Shown in pieces: positions 18,145-27,030 of a DNA stretch of 64,000 nucleotides. Numbering within the stretch: the stretch's first letter is position 1; each line of letters opens with the position of its first letter. Made by a program: the position numbers and the translations under genes. The DNA is taken from contig NZ_JADKSJ010000001.1 in the NCBI RefSeq assembly GCF_015351235.1, forward strand, positions 1,691,668-1,755,667, in the 5' to 3' direction. This DNA is from Plantibacter sp. VKM Ac-2880. GTDB taxonomy: Bacteria > Actinomycetota > Actinomycetes > Actinomycetales > Microbacteriaceae. The notes under the pieces are model-generated. The model did no database searches. It was given only the letters and a program-made list of their open reading frames with translations, and had not been told where the DNA came from.

Positions 18145-18871
18145 CACCCAGCGCGCCGACGGCCGCACCAACGACCAGCTGCGTCCCATCACCATCGAGC
18201 GAGGCTGGAGCGAGCAGGCCGAGGGGTCGGCGCTCATCAGCTTCGGGCGCACCAAGGTGCTGTGCACCGCGTCGTTCACGAACGGGGTGCCCCGGTGGCT
18301 GAACGGCAAGGGGAGGGGCTGGGTCACCGCCGAGTACTCCATGCTGCCGCGATCCACGAACGAGCGGATGGACCGTGAGGCGGTCAAGGGGCGCATCGGC
18401 GGTCGAACCCACGAGATCTCCCGGCTCATCGGACGCAGTCTCCGCGCCGTCATCGACACGAAGGCGCTCGGCGAGAACACCATCGTGATCGACTGCGACG
18501 TGCTGCAGGCCGACGGCGGGACGCGGACCGCCGCGATCACGGGTGCCTACGTGGCACTCGCCGACGCCATCGAGTGGGCGCGCGGGAAGAAGTTCATCTC
18601 GCAGAAGGCCTCACCCCTCACGGACAGCGTCTCCGCCGTCTCCGTCGGCATCATCGACGGCGTCCCCATGCTCGACCTCGCGTATGTCGAGGATGTGCGC
18701 GCCGAGACCGACATGAACGTCGTGGTGACGGGTGGGGGCTCGTTCGTCGAGGTGCAGGGGACGGCCGAGGGGGCACCGTTCGACCGCCGGGAGCTCGACT
18801 CGCTGCTCGACCTCGCCGTCGGTGGCGCGGCGTCGCTGAAGACGATCCAGTTCGAGGCCCTCGGCCGCTGA
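18137..18871 (+). CDS. rph: Ribonuclease PH
   Basis: 244 residues, the family's normal length. Conserved segments include [11 protein letters not shown], the phosphate-binding [38 protein letters not shown] and [24 protein letters not shown]. It is a phosphorolytic 3'-5' exonuclease for tRNA 3' ends. The ATG sits within the murI 3' end with GGAG upstream, and its stop overlaps the rdgB start by one base. Confidence 0.96.
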   Translation: MSDTQRADGRTNDQLRPITIERGWSEQAEGSALISFGRTKVLCTASFTNGVPRWLNGKGRGWVTAEYSMLPRSTNERMDREAVKGRIGGRTHEISRLIGRSLRAVIDTKALGENTIVIDCDVLQADGGTRTAAITGAYVALADAIEWARGKKFISQKASPLTDSVSAVSVGIIDGVPMLDLAYVEDVRAETDMNVVVTGGGSFVEVQGTAEGAPFDRRELDSLLDLAVGGAASLKTIQFEALGR

Positions 18872-19500
18872 TGTCCGTCGAGATCGTCCTCGCGACGCAC
18901 AACCAGCACAAGGTCGAGGAGTTCCAACGTCTCGTGAGCCGTGACGTGCCGGGCATCACGGTCCTCGGCTACGACGGTCCCGAGCCGGTCGAGGACGGTA
19001 CCTCGTTCAGTGAGAACGCCCTGATCAAGGCGCGCGTCGCCGCAGCCCACACTGGCTCCATCGCCCTCGCGGACGATTCGGGGATCGGTGTCGACATCCT
19101 GGGCGGCGCGCCCGGTATCTTCTCGGCGCGCTGGGCGGGCTTGCAGCACGACTCGTCGGCGAACCTCGCGCTCCTGCTCGACCAGCTGCACGACGTGCAT
19201 GAGGAGCACCGCTCGGCATGGTTCGCCTGCCACCTCGCACTCGTCGTGCCGCCGGGGATCCCTGGGATGGAACCGTTCGAGCATGTCGCGGTCGGCACCT
19301 GGCACGGCGCGCTCGCCACGGAGCCGGCCGGTACGAACGGCTTCGGCTACGACCCGGCGTTCATCCCGAATGGCGACCACCGCACGGCGGCCCAGTTGTC
19401 GCCGGCGGAGAAGAACGAACTGAGCCACCGCGCGATCGCCTTCCGCGAACTCGTCCCGGTGTTGCGGGGCCTCCTGCCCGCGCCGTCGGCCACCAGTTGA
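18871..19500 (+). CDS. rdgB: XTP/dITP pyrophosphatase (RdgB/HAM1)
   Basis: 209 residues. Characteristic segments are IVLATHNQHKVEEF, GTSFSENALIKARVAA, ALADDSGIGVDILGGAPGIFSARWAG (catalytic acidic residues) and TNGFGYDPAFIP. It hydrolyses non-canonical purine nucleoside triphosphates. It is the last gene of the murI-rph-rdgB operon. Confidence 0.95.
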   Translation: MSVEIVLATHNQHKVEEFQRLVSRDVPGITVLGYDGPEPVEDGTSFSENALIKARVAAAHTGSIALADDSGIGVDILGGAPGIFSARWAGLQHDSSANLALLLDQLHDVHEEHRSAWFACHLALVVPPGIPGMEPFEHVAVGTWHGALATEPAGTNGFGYDPAFIPNGDHRTAAQLSPAEKNELSHRAIAFRELVPVLRGLLPAPSATS

Positions 19501-19577
19501 GCATGATACTCAGGACCATTCCTATCTCGGCATGAACCCTTCCCGGGGCCGCGGGAAGCTCGTACGGTGGTCACATC

Positions 19578-20492
19578 ATGGGTCACGATCACGCGCACGC
19601 CGACAGCACCACCAACCGTTCCCGGCTGGTGGCGGCGATCGCCATCATCGCAACCATCCTGGTCGTCGAACTGGTGGGCGCGTGGGTGAGCGGTTCGCTG
19701 TCGCTGCTCGCGGACGCCGGACACATGTTGTCGGATCTGACGGGGCTCGTCATCGCGCTCGTGGCGACGATTGTCGCCGCCCGCCCGGCCACCGACCGCC
19801 AGACGTTCGGGTATCAGCGGGCCGAGGTGTTCGGCGCGTTGATCAACGCATTGATCCTGATCGCCGTCGCCGTGTCGGTGCTCCTCGAGGGCGTCGCCAG
19901 ACTCGTCGAGCCGTCGTCGGGCGAGGTCCAGAGCCTGCCGATGCTGGTCGTCGCGGTCATCGGCCTCGTCGCGAACCTCGCGGCGCTGTGGATCCTCAGG
20001 GGAGGTCGTGAGTCCTCGATCAACATGCGCGGCGCGTACCTCGAGGTCCTCGGAGACCTCCTGGGCTCGATCGCCGTCATCATCGCCGCTGTGGTCATCC
20101 TGCTGACGGGATTCGCCCAGGCGGACGCGATCGCGTCGCTCGCGATCGCCGCGATGATCGTGCCGCGCGCCTGGGCGTTGCTCCGCGACGTCGTCCACGT
20201 CCTCAGCGAGTCCGCTCCCTCCGACACCGACGTGCAGGAGATCAGGGACCACCTGATCGGGACGGACGGGGTCGTCGCCGTGCACGACGTCCACGTCTGG
20301 CAGATCACCTCCGGGCAGCCGGTGTTCTCCGCACACGTGGTCGTCGAGCAGCGGGTGTTCGCGCTCGGCGGGACGGGGGAGCTGCTCGACCGCCTCGGCT
20401 CATGCCTCCACGACCACTTCGACGTGGAGCATTCCACGTTCCAGCTCGAGCCCGAGGAGCACGCCTCTCACGAGGAGTCCCACCACCGCTGA
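19578..20492 (+). CDS. Cation diffusion facilitator family metal exporter
   Basis: 304 residues. A His-rich start (GHDHAHAD), six membrane segments, the site-A motif LLADAGHMLSDLTGL (HxxxD) and the second pair in YLEVLGDLLGSIAV identify the CzcD/ZitB-type CDF family, which exports Zn2+ or similar ions using the proton gradient. The cytoplasmic C-terminal domain (VVAVHDVHVWQITSGQPVFSAHVVV) is the usual metal-sensing dimerisation domain. Convergent with the DedA gene. Confidence 0.93.
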   Translation: MGHDHAHADSTTNRSRLVAAIAIIATILVVELVGAWVSGSLSLLADAGHMLSDLTGLVIALVATIVAARPATDRQTFGYQRAEVFGALINALILIAVAVSVLLEGVARLVEPSSGEVQSLPMLVVAVIGLVANLAALWILRGGRESSINMRGAYLEVLGDLLGSIAVIIAAVVILLTGFAQADAIASLAIAAMIVPRAWALLRDVVHVLSESAPSDTDVQEIRDHLIGTDGVVAVHDVHVWQITSGQPVFSAHVVVEQRVFALGGTGELLDRLGSCLHDHFDVEHSTFQLEPEEHASHEESHHR

Positions 20493-20526
20493 TCCTGCGC
20501 GGTGGCCGCGGCACGGTGCCGACGGA

Positions 20527-21273
20527 TCAGGCCGGGTCGCTGCCGCGGTCGCGGTTGAAGACGTCCTGGTTGGCCAGCTTCGACGCCGCCGCGCGACGCT
20601 CCTCCTCGGAGATCGTGCCCTGGAGTGCCTTCGCCTTCCGGCTCGACTGGATGTAGTGCCAGCTGGTCGGGATGAGGGTGAGGACGACCGCGCCGATGAG
20701 GATGACGTCGATGTAGTTCTGCACGAAGGTGGCGACCGGCGGGATGTAACCGAGGAGGTAGCCGAAGAAGGTCAGGCCGGCACCCCAGATCAACGCACCG
20801 ACGAGGTTGTAGAGCGAGTACTTCTTGTAGTTCATGTGCCCGATGCCCGCTGCGACCGGTGCGAAGGTCCGGACGATCGGGACGAAGCGGGCCAGGATGA
20901 CCGCGAGGGCGCCGAAGCGCTCGAAGAAGGCGTTCGTCCGCTCGACGTTCTTGATGCTGAAGAGGCCGGACTCCTTGCGCTCGAACACCTTCGGCCCGAG
21001 TTTGTGCCCGATCAGATAGCCGACCTCGCCGCCGAGGAACGCCGCGAATCCGATCGCGAGGCAGACCCACCAGATGTCGATCTCGATGACGCGCGCGGAT
21101 CCGAACGCGAGGAGGCCGGTGATGACGAGGAGGGTGTCGCCGGGCAGAAGGAACCCGACGAGGAGGCCGGTCTCGGCGAAGACGATCGCGCACACGACGA
21201 CCAGGGCCCAAGGACCGACGGCCGTGATGATGCCCTCCGGGTCGAGCCAGGGGATGAGGGCGGTGTGGACCAT
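20527..21273 (-). CDS. DedA family membrane protein
   Basis: 248 residues. Conserved DedA (SNARE-associated/VTT) features are ETGLLVGFLLPGDTLLVITGLLA, FLGGEVGYLIGHKLGPKVFER, FGALAVILARFVPIVRTFAPVAAGIGHMNYKKYSLYNLVGALIWG and five or six hydrophobic segments. The family flips lipids such as undecaprenyl phosphate or phosphatidylethanolamine. It is monocistronic, just downstream of tRNA-Leu on the same strand. Confidence 0.92.
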   Translation of the reverse strand: MVHTALIPWLDPEGIITAVGPWALVVVCAIVFAETGLLVGFLLPGDTLLVITGLLAFGSARVIEIDIWWVCLAIGFAAFLGGEVGYLIGHKLGPKVFERKESGLFSIKNVERTNAFFERFGALAVILARFVPIVRTFAPVAAGIGHMNYKKYSLYNLVGALIWGAGLTFFGYLLGYIPPVATFVQNYIDVILIGAVVLTLIPTSWHYIQSSRKAKALQGTISEEERRAAASKLANQDVFNRDRGSDPA

Positions 21274-21325
21274 GCGGAGCTCCTGCTGTCGGGGGAGGGA
21301 TGGAACGGCGTACGACGGTGTCGCG

Positions 21326-21407
21326 TGCGGGAGAAGGGACTTGAACCCTCACGCTCGAAAGCACAGGAACCTAAATCCTGCGTGTCTGCCAATTCCACCA
21401 CTCCCGC
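21326..21407 (-). tRNA. tRNA-Leu (anticodon TAG)
   Basis: The minus strand begins GCGGGAG and ends CTCCCGCA, giving a 7-bp acceptor stem plus discriminator A. The anticodon arm is CAGGA-TTTAGGT-TCCTG with anticodon TAG. A long variable arm (class II) and the TTCAAGTC T-arm are present. The sequence does not show an encoded CCA. Confidence 0.93.
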
Positions 21408-21519
21408 GGCTCGGCTCAGTCTACGGGAGCGAGGTCGGGAACGTCCTGTGCTTCGTGACGCCGCGGCGGCCGCTCCGACGCCCAGCAGAGCCGGTGCCGC
21501 GCCGTGTATGCTCGGCTCC

Positions 21520-21561
21520 ATGCGAACGACGTGTGCAACGAGCTGGTGGCCCGCCTCCTAG
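21520..21561 (+). CDS. Tryptophan attenuator leader peptide MRTTCATSWWPAS
   Basis: A 13-codon ORF with two consecutive Trp codons (TGGTGG, 21544-21549), ending in TAG just before the attenuator stems. It sits 101 bp upstream of the fused anthranilate-synthase-type gene. Ribosome stalling at the Trp pair when charged tRNA-Trp is scarce would free the antiterminator. The design matches trp leader peptides of actinobacteria and enterics. Confidence 0.88.
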   Translation: MRTTCATSWWPAS

Positions 21562-21613
21562 GCGGACCGCGCACGTGCACACACGACGACTCGACCGCCT
21601 GACAGGGCGGTCG
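21551..21613 (+). promoter_or_regulatory. Trp attenuator: competing hairpins 1:2, 2:3 and 3:4
   Basis: Segment 1 CCGCCT (21551-21556) can pair with segment 2 AGGCGG (21560-21565). Segment 2 can instead pair with segment 3, the CCGCCT inside CGACCGCCT (21592-21600). Segment 3 pairs with segment 4 GGCGGTCG (21606-21613) to form the terminator stem, followed by a weak T-rich stretch (TTCTCGTTC). Segment 1 overlaps the codons right after the Trp pair of the leader peptide, as transcription attenuation requires. Confidence 0.82.
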
Positions 21614-21662
21614 TTCTCGTTCGGAGGCCCTGTCGGATCGGTCCCAGCCTGAGGACACCACC

Positions 21663-23576
21663 ATGACCACCCTGCTCAACCGCGTGCTGAACGCCGGCCC
21701 CGACTTCCCGTTCGCGGTGATCCGCCGCCACGGCAGCGACACCGTCGACCTCTACACCGGCGAGGTCGTGGACGTCGAGTCGCTCGCCGACATCCCGCTC
21801 GGAGCGGCCGGCGACGCACGCCGACCGGAAGTCCTCACCCTGGTGCCGTACCGCCAGGTGCGTGAGCGCGGCTTCGCAGCGATGGACGACGGCGCGCCGT
21901 TGCGATGCCTCGTCGTCGAGGAACGGGAGTCGGTCGCCCTCGGCGAGTTGCTCGACGGGCTGCCGATCGACGTGGTCCCGCTGCTCGACGGCGGGTTCGA
22001 CGTCTCCGACGAGGACTACGCCTCGATCGTCCGCCGCGTGATCGAGGATGAGATCGGCCGTGGTGAAGGCGCGAACTTCGTCATCCGCCGTGAGTTCACC
22101 GCGACGACCGAGGTACCCGCCGAACGCGCGGTCCTCGCCTGGTTGCGGGCGCTCCTCTCGGGGGAGACCGGCGCGTACTGGACGTTCGCCGTGCACACGC
22201 CGGGGGTCTCGATGGCCGGCGCGACGCCCGAGCGACACGTCGCCGTCTCCCGAGACGCGTCGACGGGCGAACGGACCGTGACCATGAACCCCATCAGCGG
22301 CACGTTCCGCCACCCGCGCTCCGGCGCGACCGGCGACGAGTTCCGTGCGTTCCTGGGAGACGTCAAGGAGACCGAGGAACTCTTCATGGTCGTCGACGAG
22401 GAGATGAAGATGATGAGCCGGGTGTGTGCATCCGGCGGACGCATCCTCGGGCCCTACGTCAAGCAGATGTCGCGCCTGACGCACACGGAGTACCTGCTCG
22501 CCGGCACGAGCGACCTCGACGTCCGGGAAGTGCTACGGCTGACGATGTTCGCGCCGACGGTCACCGGGTCGCCCATGCAGAACGCCTGCGCCGTGATCGC
22601 CCGGCACGAGCGGAACCCTCGCGGCTACTATTCGGGCGTCCTCGCCCTGTTCACGCCGCTGGACGACGGCGACTACGAACTCGACGCTCCGATCCTCATC
22701 CGCACGGCCTATCTCGACGACGCCGGCCTCGTCCGGGTCCCCGCCGGGGCGACGCTGGTCCGGCATTCGGATCCCGTCTCCGAGGTGGCCGAGACCGCTG
22801 CGAAGGCGGCGGGTGTGCTCACGGCGCTCGGGGTCATGGCTCCGCCCGAGCTCGGCCCGACGGTCGACCTCGCGGCCGAGCCGGGGGTGGAGGAGGCGCT
22901 CCGGGCCCGCAACGAGCGGCTCGCGCCGTTCTGGTTGCAGCCCCAGCACGCAGCACCGATGGGTCCGTTGTCGGGTCGCTCCGCGATCATCGTCGACGCC
23001 GAGGACGAGTTCACGGCGATGCTCGCCCACCAACTGCGCCACTTCGGTATGACCGTCGAGGTCGAGCACTGGTCGACCGTGAACGACTCGCGCTTGGACG
23101 CCGACCTGCTCGTCGCCGGACCCGGACCAGGCGACCCGCTCGACCTCGCCGAGCCCCGGGTCCGCCGCCTCCACGAGATCGTGTCAGCACGTCTAGCGGC
23201 CGGTGCCCCCCTGCTGGCTGTCTGCCTGAGCCATCAGGTCCTCGCGATCCAGCTCGGTCTACCGATCGCCCGACTCGACGCACCCCGCCAGGGACTACAG
23301 CTGGACCTCGACCTGTTCGGCGAGCAGTCGCTCATCGGGTTCTACAACACCTTCACGGCCCGCTTCTCGGGAGATACGCCGGTGGGCGGGGTCGAGATCG
23401 CGGCGGGCCCGGTATCCGGCGACGTCTTCGCCATGCGCGGTCGGGGATTCGCCTCGGTGCAGGGACACCTGGAATCGGTGCTGTCCAGGGACGGGCTCCG
23501 CACCCTCGGTTCGCTCGCGGGCCACGCGCTCGCCGGCGTGGCGTCGGGGGTGTCGGCTGCGCCGGTCGACGCCTGA
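21663..23576 (+). CDS. Fused anthranilate synthase-type enzyme (TrpE-TrpG/PhzE-like)
   Basis: 637 residues. Residues about 1-410 are the chorismate-binding domain: GATPERHV, NPISGTFRHP, KETEELFMVVDEEMKMM and APTVTGSPMQNA. Residues about 440-625 are a class I glutamine amidotransferase with the nucleophile in AVCLSHQ and the His/Glu pair in VQGHLES. The fused order matches PhzE (ADIC synthase) and TrpE(G). The upstream Trp attenuator argues for tryptophan supply, though a PhzE-type reaction cannot be excluded. No other trp or phz genes are nearby. Confidence 0.88.
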   Translation: MTTLLNRVLNAGPDFPFAVIRRHGSDTVDLYTGEVVDVESLADIPLGAAGDARRPEVLTLVPYRQVRERGFAAMDDGAPLRCLVVEERESVALGELLDGLPIDVVPLLDGGFDVSDEDYASIVRRVIEDEIGRGEGANFVIRREFTATTEVPAERAVLAWLRALLSGETGAYWTFAVHTPGVSMAGATPERHVAVSRDASTGERTVTMNPISGTFRHPRSGATGDEFRAFLGDVKETEELFMVVDEEMKMMSRVCASGGRILGPYVKQMSRLTHTEYLLAGTSDLDVREVLRLTMFAPTVTGSPMQNACAVIARHERNPRGYYSGVLALFTPLDDGDYELDAPILIRTAYLDDAGLVRVPAGATLVRHSDPVSEVAETAAKAAGVLTALGVMAPPELGPTVDLAAEPGVEEALRARNERLAPFWLQPQHAAPMGPLSGRSAIIVDAEDEFTAMLAHQLRHFGMTVEVEHWSTVNDSRLDADLLVAGPGPGDPLDLAEPRVRRLHEIVSARLAAGAPLLAVCLSHQVLAIQLGLPIARLDAPRQGLQLDLDLFGEQSLIGFYNTFTARFSGDTPVGGVEIAAGPVSGDVFAMRGRGFASVQGHLESVLSRDGLRTLGSLAGHALAGVASGVSAAPVDA

Positions 23577-23631
23577 CCGCGTCCCGACGCCGCGCTCCGC
23601 GACCGCTTGGAGATGACTCCCCGAGGCGGTG

Positions 23632-24375
23632 TCAGGCGTCGGCCTGGTCGAGCGTCGTGAACGGGGTGACGTCCGCGAGCTGCGGCCCGAGGCCGATGTC
23701 GATCAGCCGCACGTCTCCCGCGTAGGCGGAGCCGGGTGGGATGAGGAGTCCGGCCTTCACCGCGCCGAAGGTGACCGTGACCTCGGCCGGGAGGACGGCA
23801 CCCTCGGGCACGCTTCCCTCGTCGGGGTCGATGCCGCTCGGGACGTCGACGGCCACCACCGTGGGTCCGCCGGCGCTCTGGACGATCGGGAGGACGGCCT
23901 CGACGATGGCCTTCGGGGCACCGCGCAGGGTGGGGTTCCGGCTTGCCCCGATCCCGAAGACGGCGTCGACGACGAGCGCAGCGCCTTTGGCTTCGTCGGC
24001 GGTGTCGTCCGGTTCGGCGGGGGAGTTCATGAGGAAGCGGACGCCGGCCTCGACCGCCGCGGCATAGCCCGCCTCGTGCGCGTGGTCGCCGGTGCGAGCG
24101 ACGACGAGGTCGAGCGGGACCCCTTCGGGGCCCTCCGAGCCGGCCAGTTCGGCGGCGGCGAACAGGGCGTCCCCGCCGTTGTCGCCCGACCCCACGAGCA
24201 GGAGGATCCTCCAGGCGTCCGGCACGGTGCCGTCGAGTTCCGCCGCGCGCTCCGCCAGGACGGCCCGCAGCTCCTCGGCGAGGCCGTGGGCGGCTCGCGC
24301 CATGAGCGGTTCACCTGCAGCCAGCAGTGGTGCCTCTGCGGCTCGGACCTGGTCTGCGGTGTAGCCGTTCATCAT
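23632..24375 (-). CDS. nnrE: NAD(P)H-hydrate epimerase (YjeF N-terminal domain protein)
   Basis: 247 residues from the ATG at 24375. The YjeF_N fold is shown by YTADQVRAAEAPLLAAGEPLMARAAHGLA, LLVGSGDNGGDALFAAAELA, ALVVDAVFGIGASR and VVAVDVPSGIDPDEG. It epimerises damaged NAD(P)H hydrates. The dehydratase domain often fused to it is absent, so that activity must be encoded elsewhere. Confidence 0.9.
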   Translation of the reverse strand: MMNGYTADQVRAAEAPLLAAGEPLMARAAHGLAEELRAVLAERAAELDGTVPDAWRILLLVGSGDNGGDALFAAAELAGSEGPEGVPLDLVVARTGDHAHEAGYAAAVEAGVRFLMNSPAEPDDTADEAKGAALVVDAVFGIGASRNPTLRGAPKAIVEAVLPIVQSAGGPTVVAVDVPSGIDPDEGSVPEGAVLPAEVTVTFGAVKAGLLIPPGSAYAGDVRLIDIGLGPQLADVTPFTTLDQADA

Positions 24376-24448
24376 GGCGCCCACTCTTCCCGCTCGTCCT
24401 GTCGGCCGCAAGCGGTTGCGGTCGGGTCGTGTGCGACGTGGCGTGGGT

Positions 24449-24844
24449 TCAGGCGAGGTCGAGCCGAAGCCCGGGGTGGCCGGCGAAGACCTCGAGGATC
24501 AGCTCGAAGTACGTCGTCCCGCGACCCGTGTCGAGGTCGTCCAGTTGCGTCGTGATGTGTGCGGTGTCGAACGGTGCACCCCGATCGAGCTTCTGCTGCA
24601 ACCACGTCCGCGTGGCCGCGACGCCGAGCGCGGCGCGACTCCGCTCGTGCTCGGTCCAGACGAAGCGGACCTCGTCGAGATCGCGGAGCGCGCCGATCCC
24701 GCCGTAGAGGACGTCGTCGAGGGCGTCGAGGCTCGGGCCGAGATCCCAGTCCTCATCCCGCATGAGCAGGGCGTTCATGACGTCGTAGAACGAGGCGATG
24801 TCGTGGATCTCGGACCCGTCGATGCGAAAGGTGGTCGGCACCAT
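24449..24844 (-). CDS. Barstar-family protein (ribonuclease inhibitor fold)
   Basis: 131 residues. The barstar core is visible as FRIDGSEIHDIASFYDVMNALLM...WDLGPSLDALDDVLYGGIG, including the helix with acidic residues (D-x2-D-D) that plugs the barnase active site. It is longer than classical barstar by about 40 residues. No barnase-like partner is within the window on either side. Confidence 0.82.
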   Translation of the reverse strand: MVPTTFRIDGSEIHDIASFYDVMNALLMRDEDWDLGPSLDALDDVLYGGIGALRDLDEVRFVWTEHERSRAALGVAATRTWLQQKLDRGAPFDTAHITTQLDDLDTGRGTTYFELILEVFAGHPGLRLDLA

Positions 24845-24934
24845 CCGAGCCTACCGAGCGGTCCCTGACGCCCCGGGCGGTGGTGCTGTGGATAACTTCT
24901 GCGCGCAGCGGCCGGTTTTCGTCAGGATGGCGGC

Positions 24935-26164
24935 ATGGGGACAGCGGCTGAGATCATCACAGCGCGTGTGCGCGATCGGGTGCGCGAGGAGTTCGGTGAA
25001 CCGAGCCGGCGTGGCGGAGCAGGGCGGATCGCCCGTGAGGAGGTGCGTCGGTACAACGAGCACGCCTTGAACGATGCGACGCCGCTCATCGACGACGAGC
25101 ACGGCATGACGAGCGAGGTGCTCGCCGCGGTGACCGGCTTCGGGGCGATCCAGCCCCTGCTCGACGACCCGAGCGTCGAGGAGATCTGGATCAACGAACC
25201 GACGAAGGTGTTCGTGGCACGTTCAGGGGTGTCGGAGCTCACCGACGTCATGCTCGGCGAGGGCGACGTCCGCGACCTCGTGGAGCGGATGCTCCGAGCG
25301 ACCGGACGCCGTGTCGATCTGGCCAACCCCTTCGTCGACGCGTCGCTGCCGGACGGGTCCCGGTTGCACGTCGTCATCCCGGACGTCACCCGGCGCCACA
25401 TGTCGATCAACATCCGCAAGTTCTCCGCACGGATCCGCGACCTCGGTCAGCTCGTCGCCGCCGGATCGATCAGCTATCAGGCCGCGGAGTTCCTGCGGGC
25501 CAGCATGATCGCCGGTGCCAACCTCCTGGTGTCCGGGGCGACGCAGGCCGGGAAGACCACCATGCTCGGCGCGCTCATCGCGGCACTCGATCCCGCCCTC
25601 CGCATCGTCACCGTTGAGGAGACCTTCGAGCTTGCGCCGGGCAATCGCGACGTCGTCGCGATGCAGTGCCGACAAGCCAGTCTCGAAGGGACGGGTGAGA
25701 TCACCCTCCGGCGCCTCATCAAAGAGGCCCTGCGGATGCGGCCCGATCGCATCGTCGTGGGGGAGGTCCGCGAGGCGGAGAGCCTCGACCTCCTCATCGC
25801 CCTCAACAGCGGGCTGCCCGGACTCTGCAGCATCCACGCGAACTCCGCTCGTGACGCGATCGGCAAGCTCTGCACGCTGCCGCTCCTCGCCGGGCGCAAC
25901 ATCGACTCCGGGTTCGTCCGACCAGCCGTGGCGTCCTGCATCGATCTGGTCGTGCACTGCGAGCTCGACCGCACCGGTCGCCGGAGGGTGGCCGAGATCA
26001 TCGCCGTGGGCGGGAGCGGTGAGTCCCACACGATCGAAGCCTCCACGCTGTTCGAACACCGGGACGGTGAGTTGCGCGCGACCGGGCGGTTCCCGCTCCG
26101 CGACGACAAGTACCGGGCGGCAGGCATCTCGCTCGCCTCGATCCTCGCTGCCGGCGAGCGATGA
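24935..26164 (+). CDS. tadA: Flp/Tad pilus assembly ATPase TadA (CpaF)
   Basis: 409 residues. Type II/IV secretion ATPase motifs: Walker A SGATQAGKTTM, Asp box VTVEETFEL, Walker B RPDRIVVGEVREAES, His box GLCSIHANSARDAIGKL. The N-terminal part (PLLDDPSVEEIWINEPTKVFVAR) matches CpaF. It drives assembly of Flp pili. The ATG is preceded by AGGA. Its last four bases overlap tadB. No TadZ-type ATPase precedes it. Confidence 0.95.
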   Translation: MGTAAEIITARVRDRVREEFGEPSRRGGAGRIAREEVRRYNEHALNDATPLIDDEHGMTSEVLAAVTGFGAIQPLLDDPSVEEIWINEPTKVFVARSGVSELTDVMLGEGDVRDLVERMLRATGRRVDLANPFVDASLPDGSRLHVVIPDVTRRHMSINIRKFSARIRDLGQLVAAGSISYQAAEFLRASMIAGANLLVSGATQAGKTTMLGALIAALDPALRIVTVEETFELAPGNRDVVAMQCRQASLEGTGEITLRRLIKEALRMRPDRIVVGEVREAESLDLLIALNSGLPGLCSIHANSARDAIGKLCTLPLLAGRNIDSGFVRPAVASCIDLVVHCELDRTGRRRVAEIIAVGGSGESHTIEASTLFEHRDGELRATGRFPLRDDKYRAAGISLASILAAGER

Positions 26165-27030
26165 GTCTCGTCTTCGGAGCACTGCTCGCGGCCGGTCTGC
26201 TCCTCGCCCTCGCACCCTGGTGGTGGCCCGAACCGGAGCCGCTGCGGGCGAGGCTCGAGCGGTGGCGCCCCGTAGCCGCGCTGCGAGAGCTCCTCATCCT
26301 GGCCGGGCTCCCCGGCCGGTATTGGGCTGCCACCCTCGTCGTCGCCGTGCTCGCCGGTCTCGTCTCGGGTGCCGTTGTGCAGGCCCTCTGCCGGGTCATG
26401 CCGCTCAGCGCGGCCGTCGCCGTCGCCGGACTGGTCGCGCCGGTGACCGTGCTGCGAGCCCGTGCCGCCGCGCGTCGACGCCTGCAACGCGGGCTCTGGC
26501 CCGACGTCGTCGACCACCTGCTCTCCGCCATCCGGTCGGGACTCTCGCTCCCGGACGCCGTCGCCGCGCTCGACACCGTCGGCCCAGCGCCGCTCCGCCC
26601 AGCCTTCGCGGCGTTCAGCGCCGACTACCGAGGCGCGGGACGATTCGCGGACGGCCTCGACGACCTCAAGACCGCACTCGCGGACCCCGTCGCCGACCGC
26701 ATCCTCGAGACGGTCAGAATGGCACGCGACGTCGGCGGCACCGAACTTCCGGCCGTGCTGCGAGCACTGTCCGCCGGACTCCGCGAGGAGTCGGCCATCC
26801 GCGCCGAGGCCGAGGCCCGCCAATCGTGGGTCGTCAACGCGGCACGGCTCGGTGTCGCCGCGCCGTGGGCGATCCTCCTGCTGCTCTCCTCCCGGCCGGA
26901 GACCTCGGCGGCCTACAACTCGCGCGAGGGCGCGGTCCTGATCATCGCGGGCGTCGTCGTCTCGGCGCTCGCCTACCAGGCCATGCTCCGGGTCGGACGC
27001 CTGCAACCCGAACGACGGTGGTTCCGATGA
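26161..27030 (+). CDS. tadB: Flp/Tad pilus inner-membrane protein TadB
   Basis: 289 residues. The GspF-type cytoplasmic domain is visible as LWPDVVDHLLSAIRSGLSLPDAVAAL and GRFADGLDDLKTALADPVADRILETVRMARDVGGTELPAVLRAL. It is flanked by N-terminal and C-terminal helix pairs. It forms the membrane platform with TadC. ATGA overlaps link it to tadA upstream and tadC downstream. Confidence 0.9.
   Translation: MSLVFGALLAAGLLLALAPWWWPEPEPLRARLERWRPVAALRELLILAGLPGRYWAATLVVAVLAGLVSGAVVQALCRVMPLSAAVAVAGLVAPVTVLRARAAARRRLQRGLWPDVVDHLLSAIRSGLSLPDAVAALDTVGPAPLRPAFAAFSADYRGAGRFADGLDDLKTALADPVADRILETVRMARDVGGTELPAVLRALSAGLREESAIRAEAEARQSWVVNAARLGVAAPWAILLLLSSRPETSAAYNSREGAVLIIAGVVVSALAYQAMLRVGRLQPERRWFR

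Noticed and set aside
21663-23576. A phenazine biosynthesis cluster
   Set aside because: The enzyme has the PhzE layout but no other phz genes are near, and the upstream Trp attenuator fits tryptophan metabolism better.
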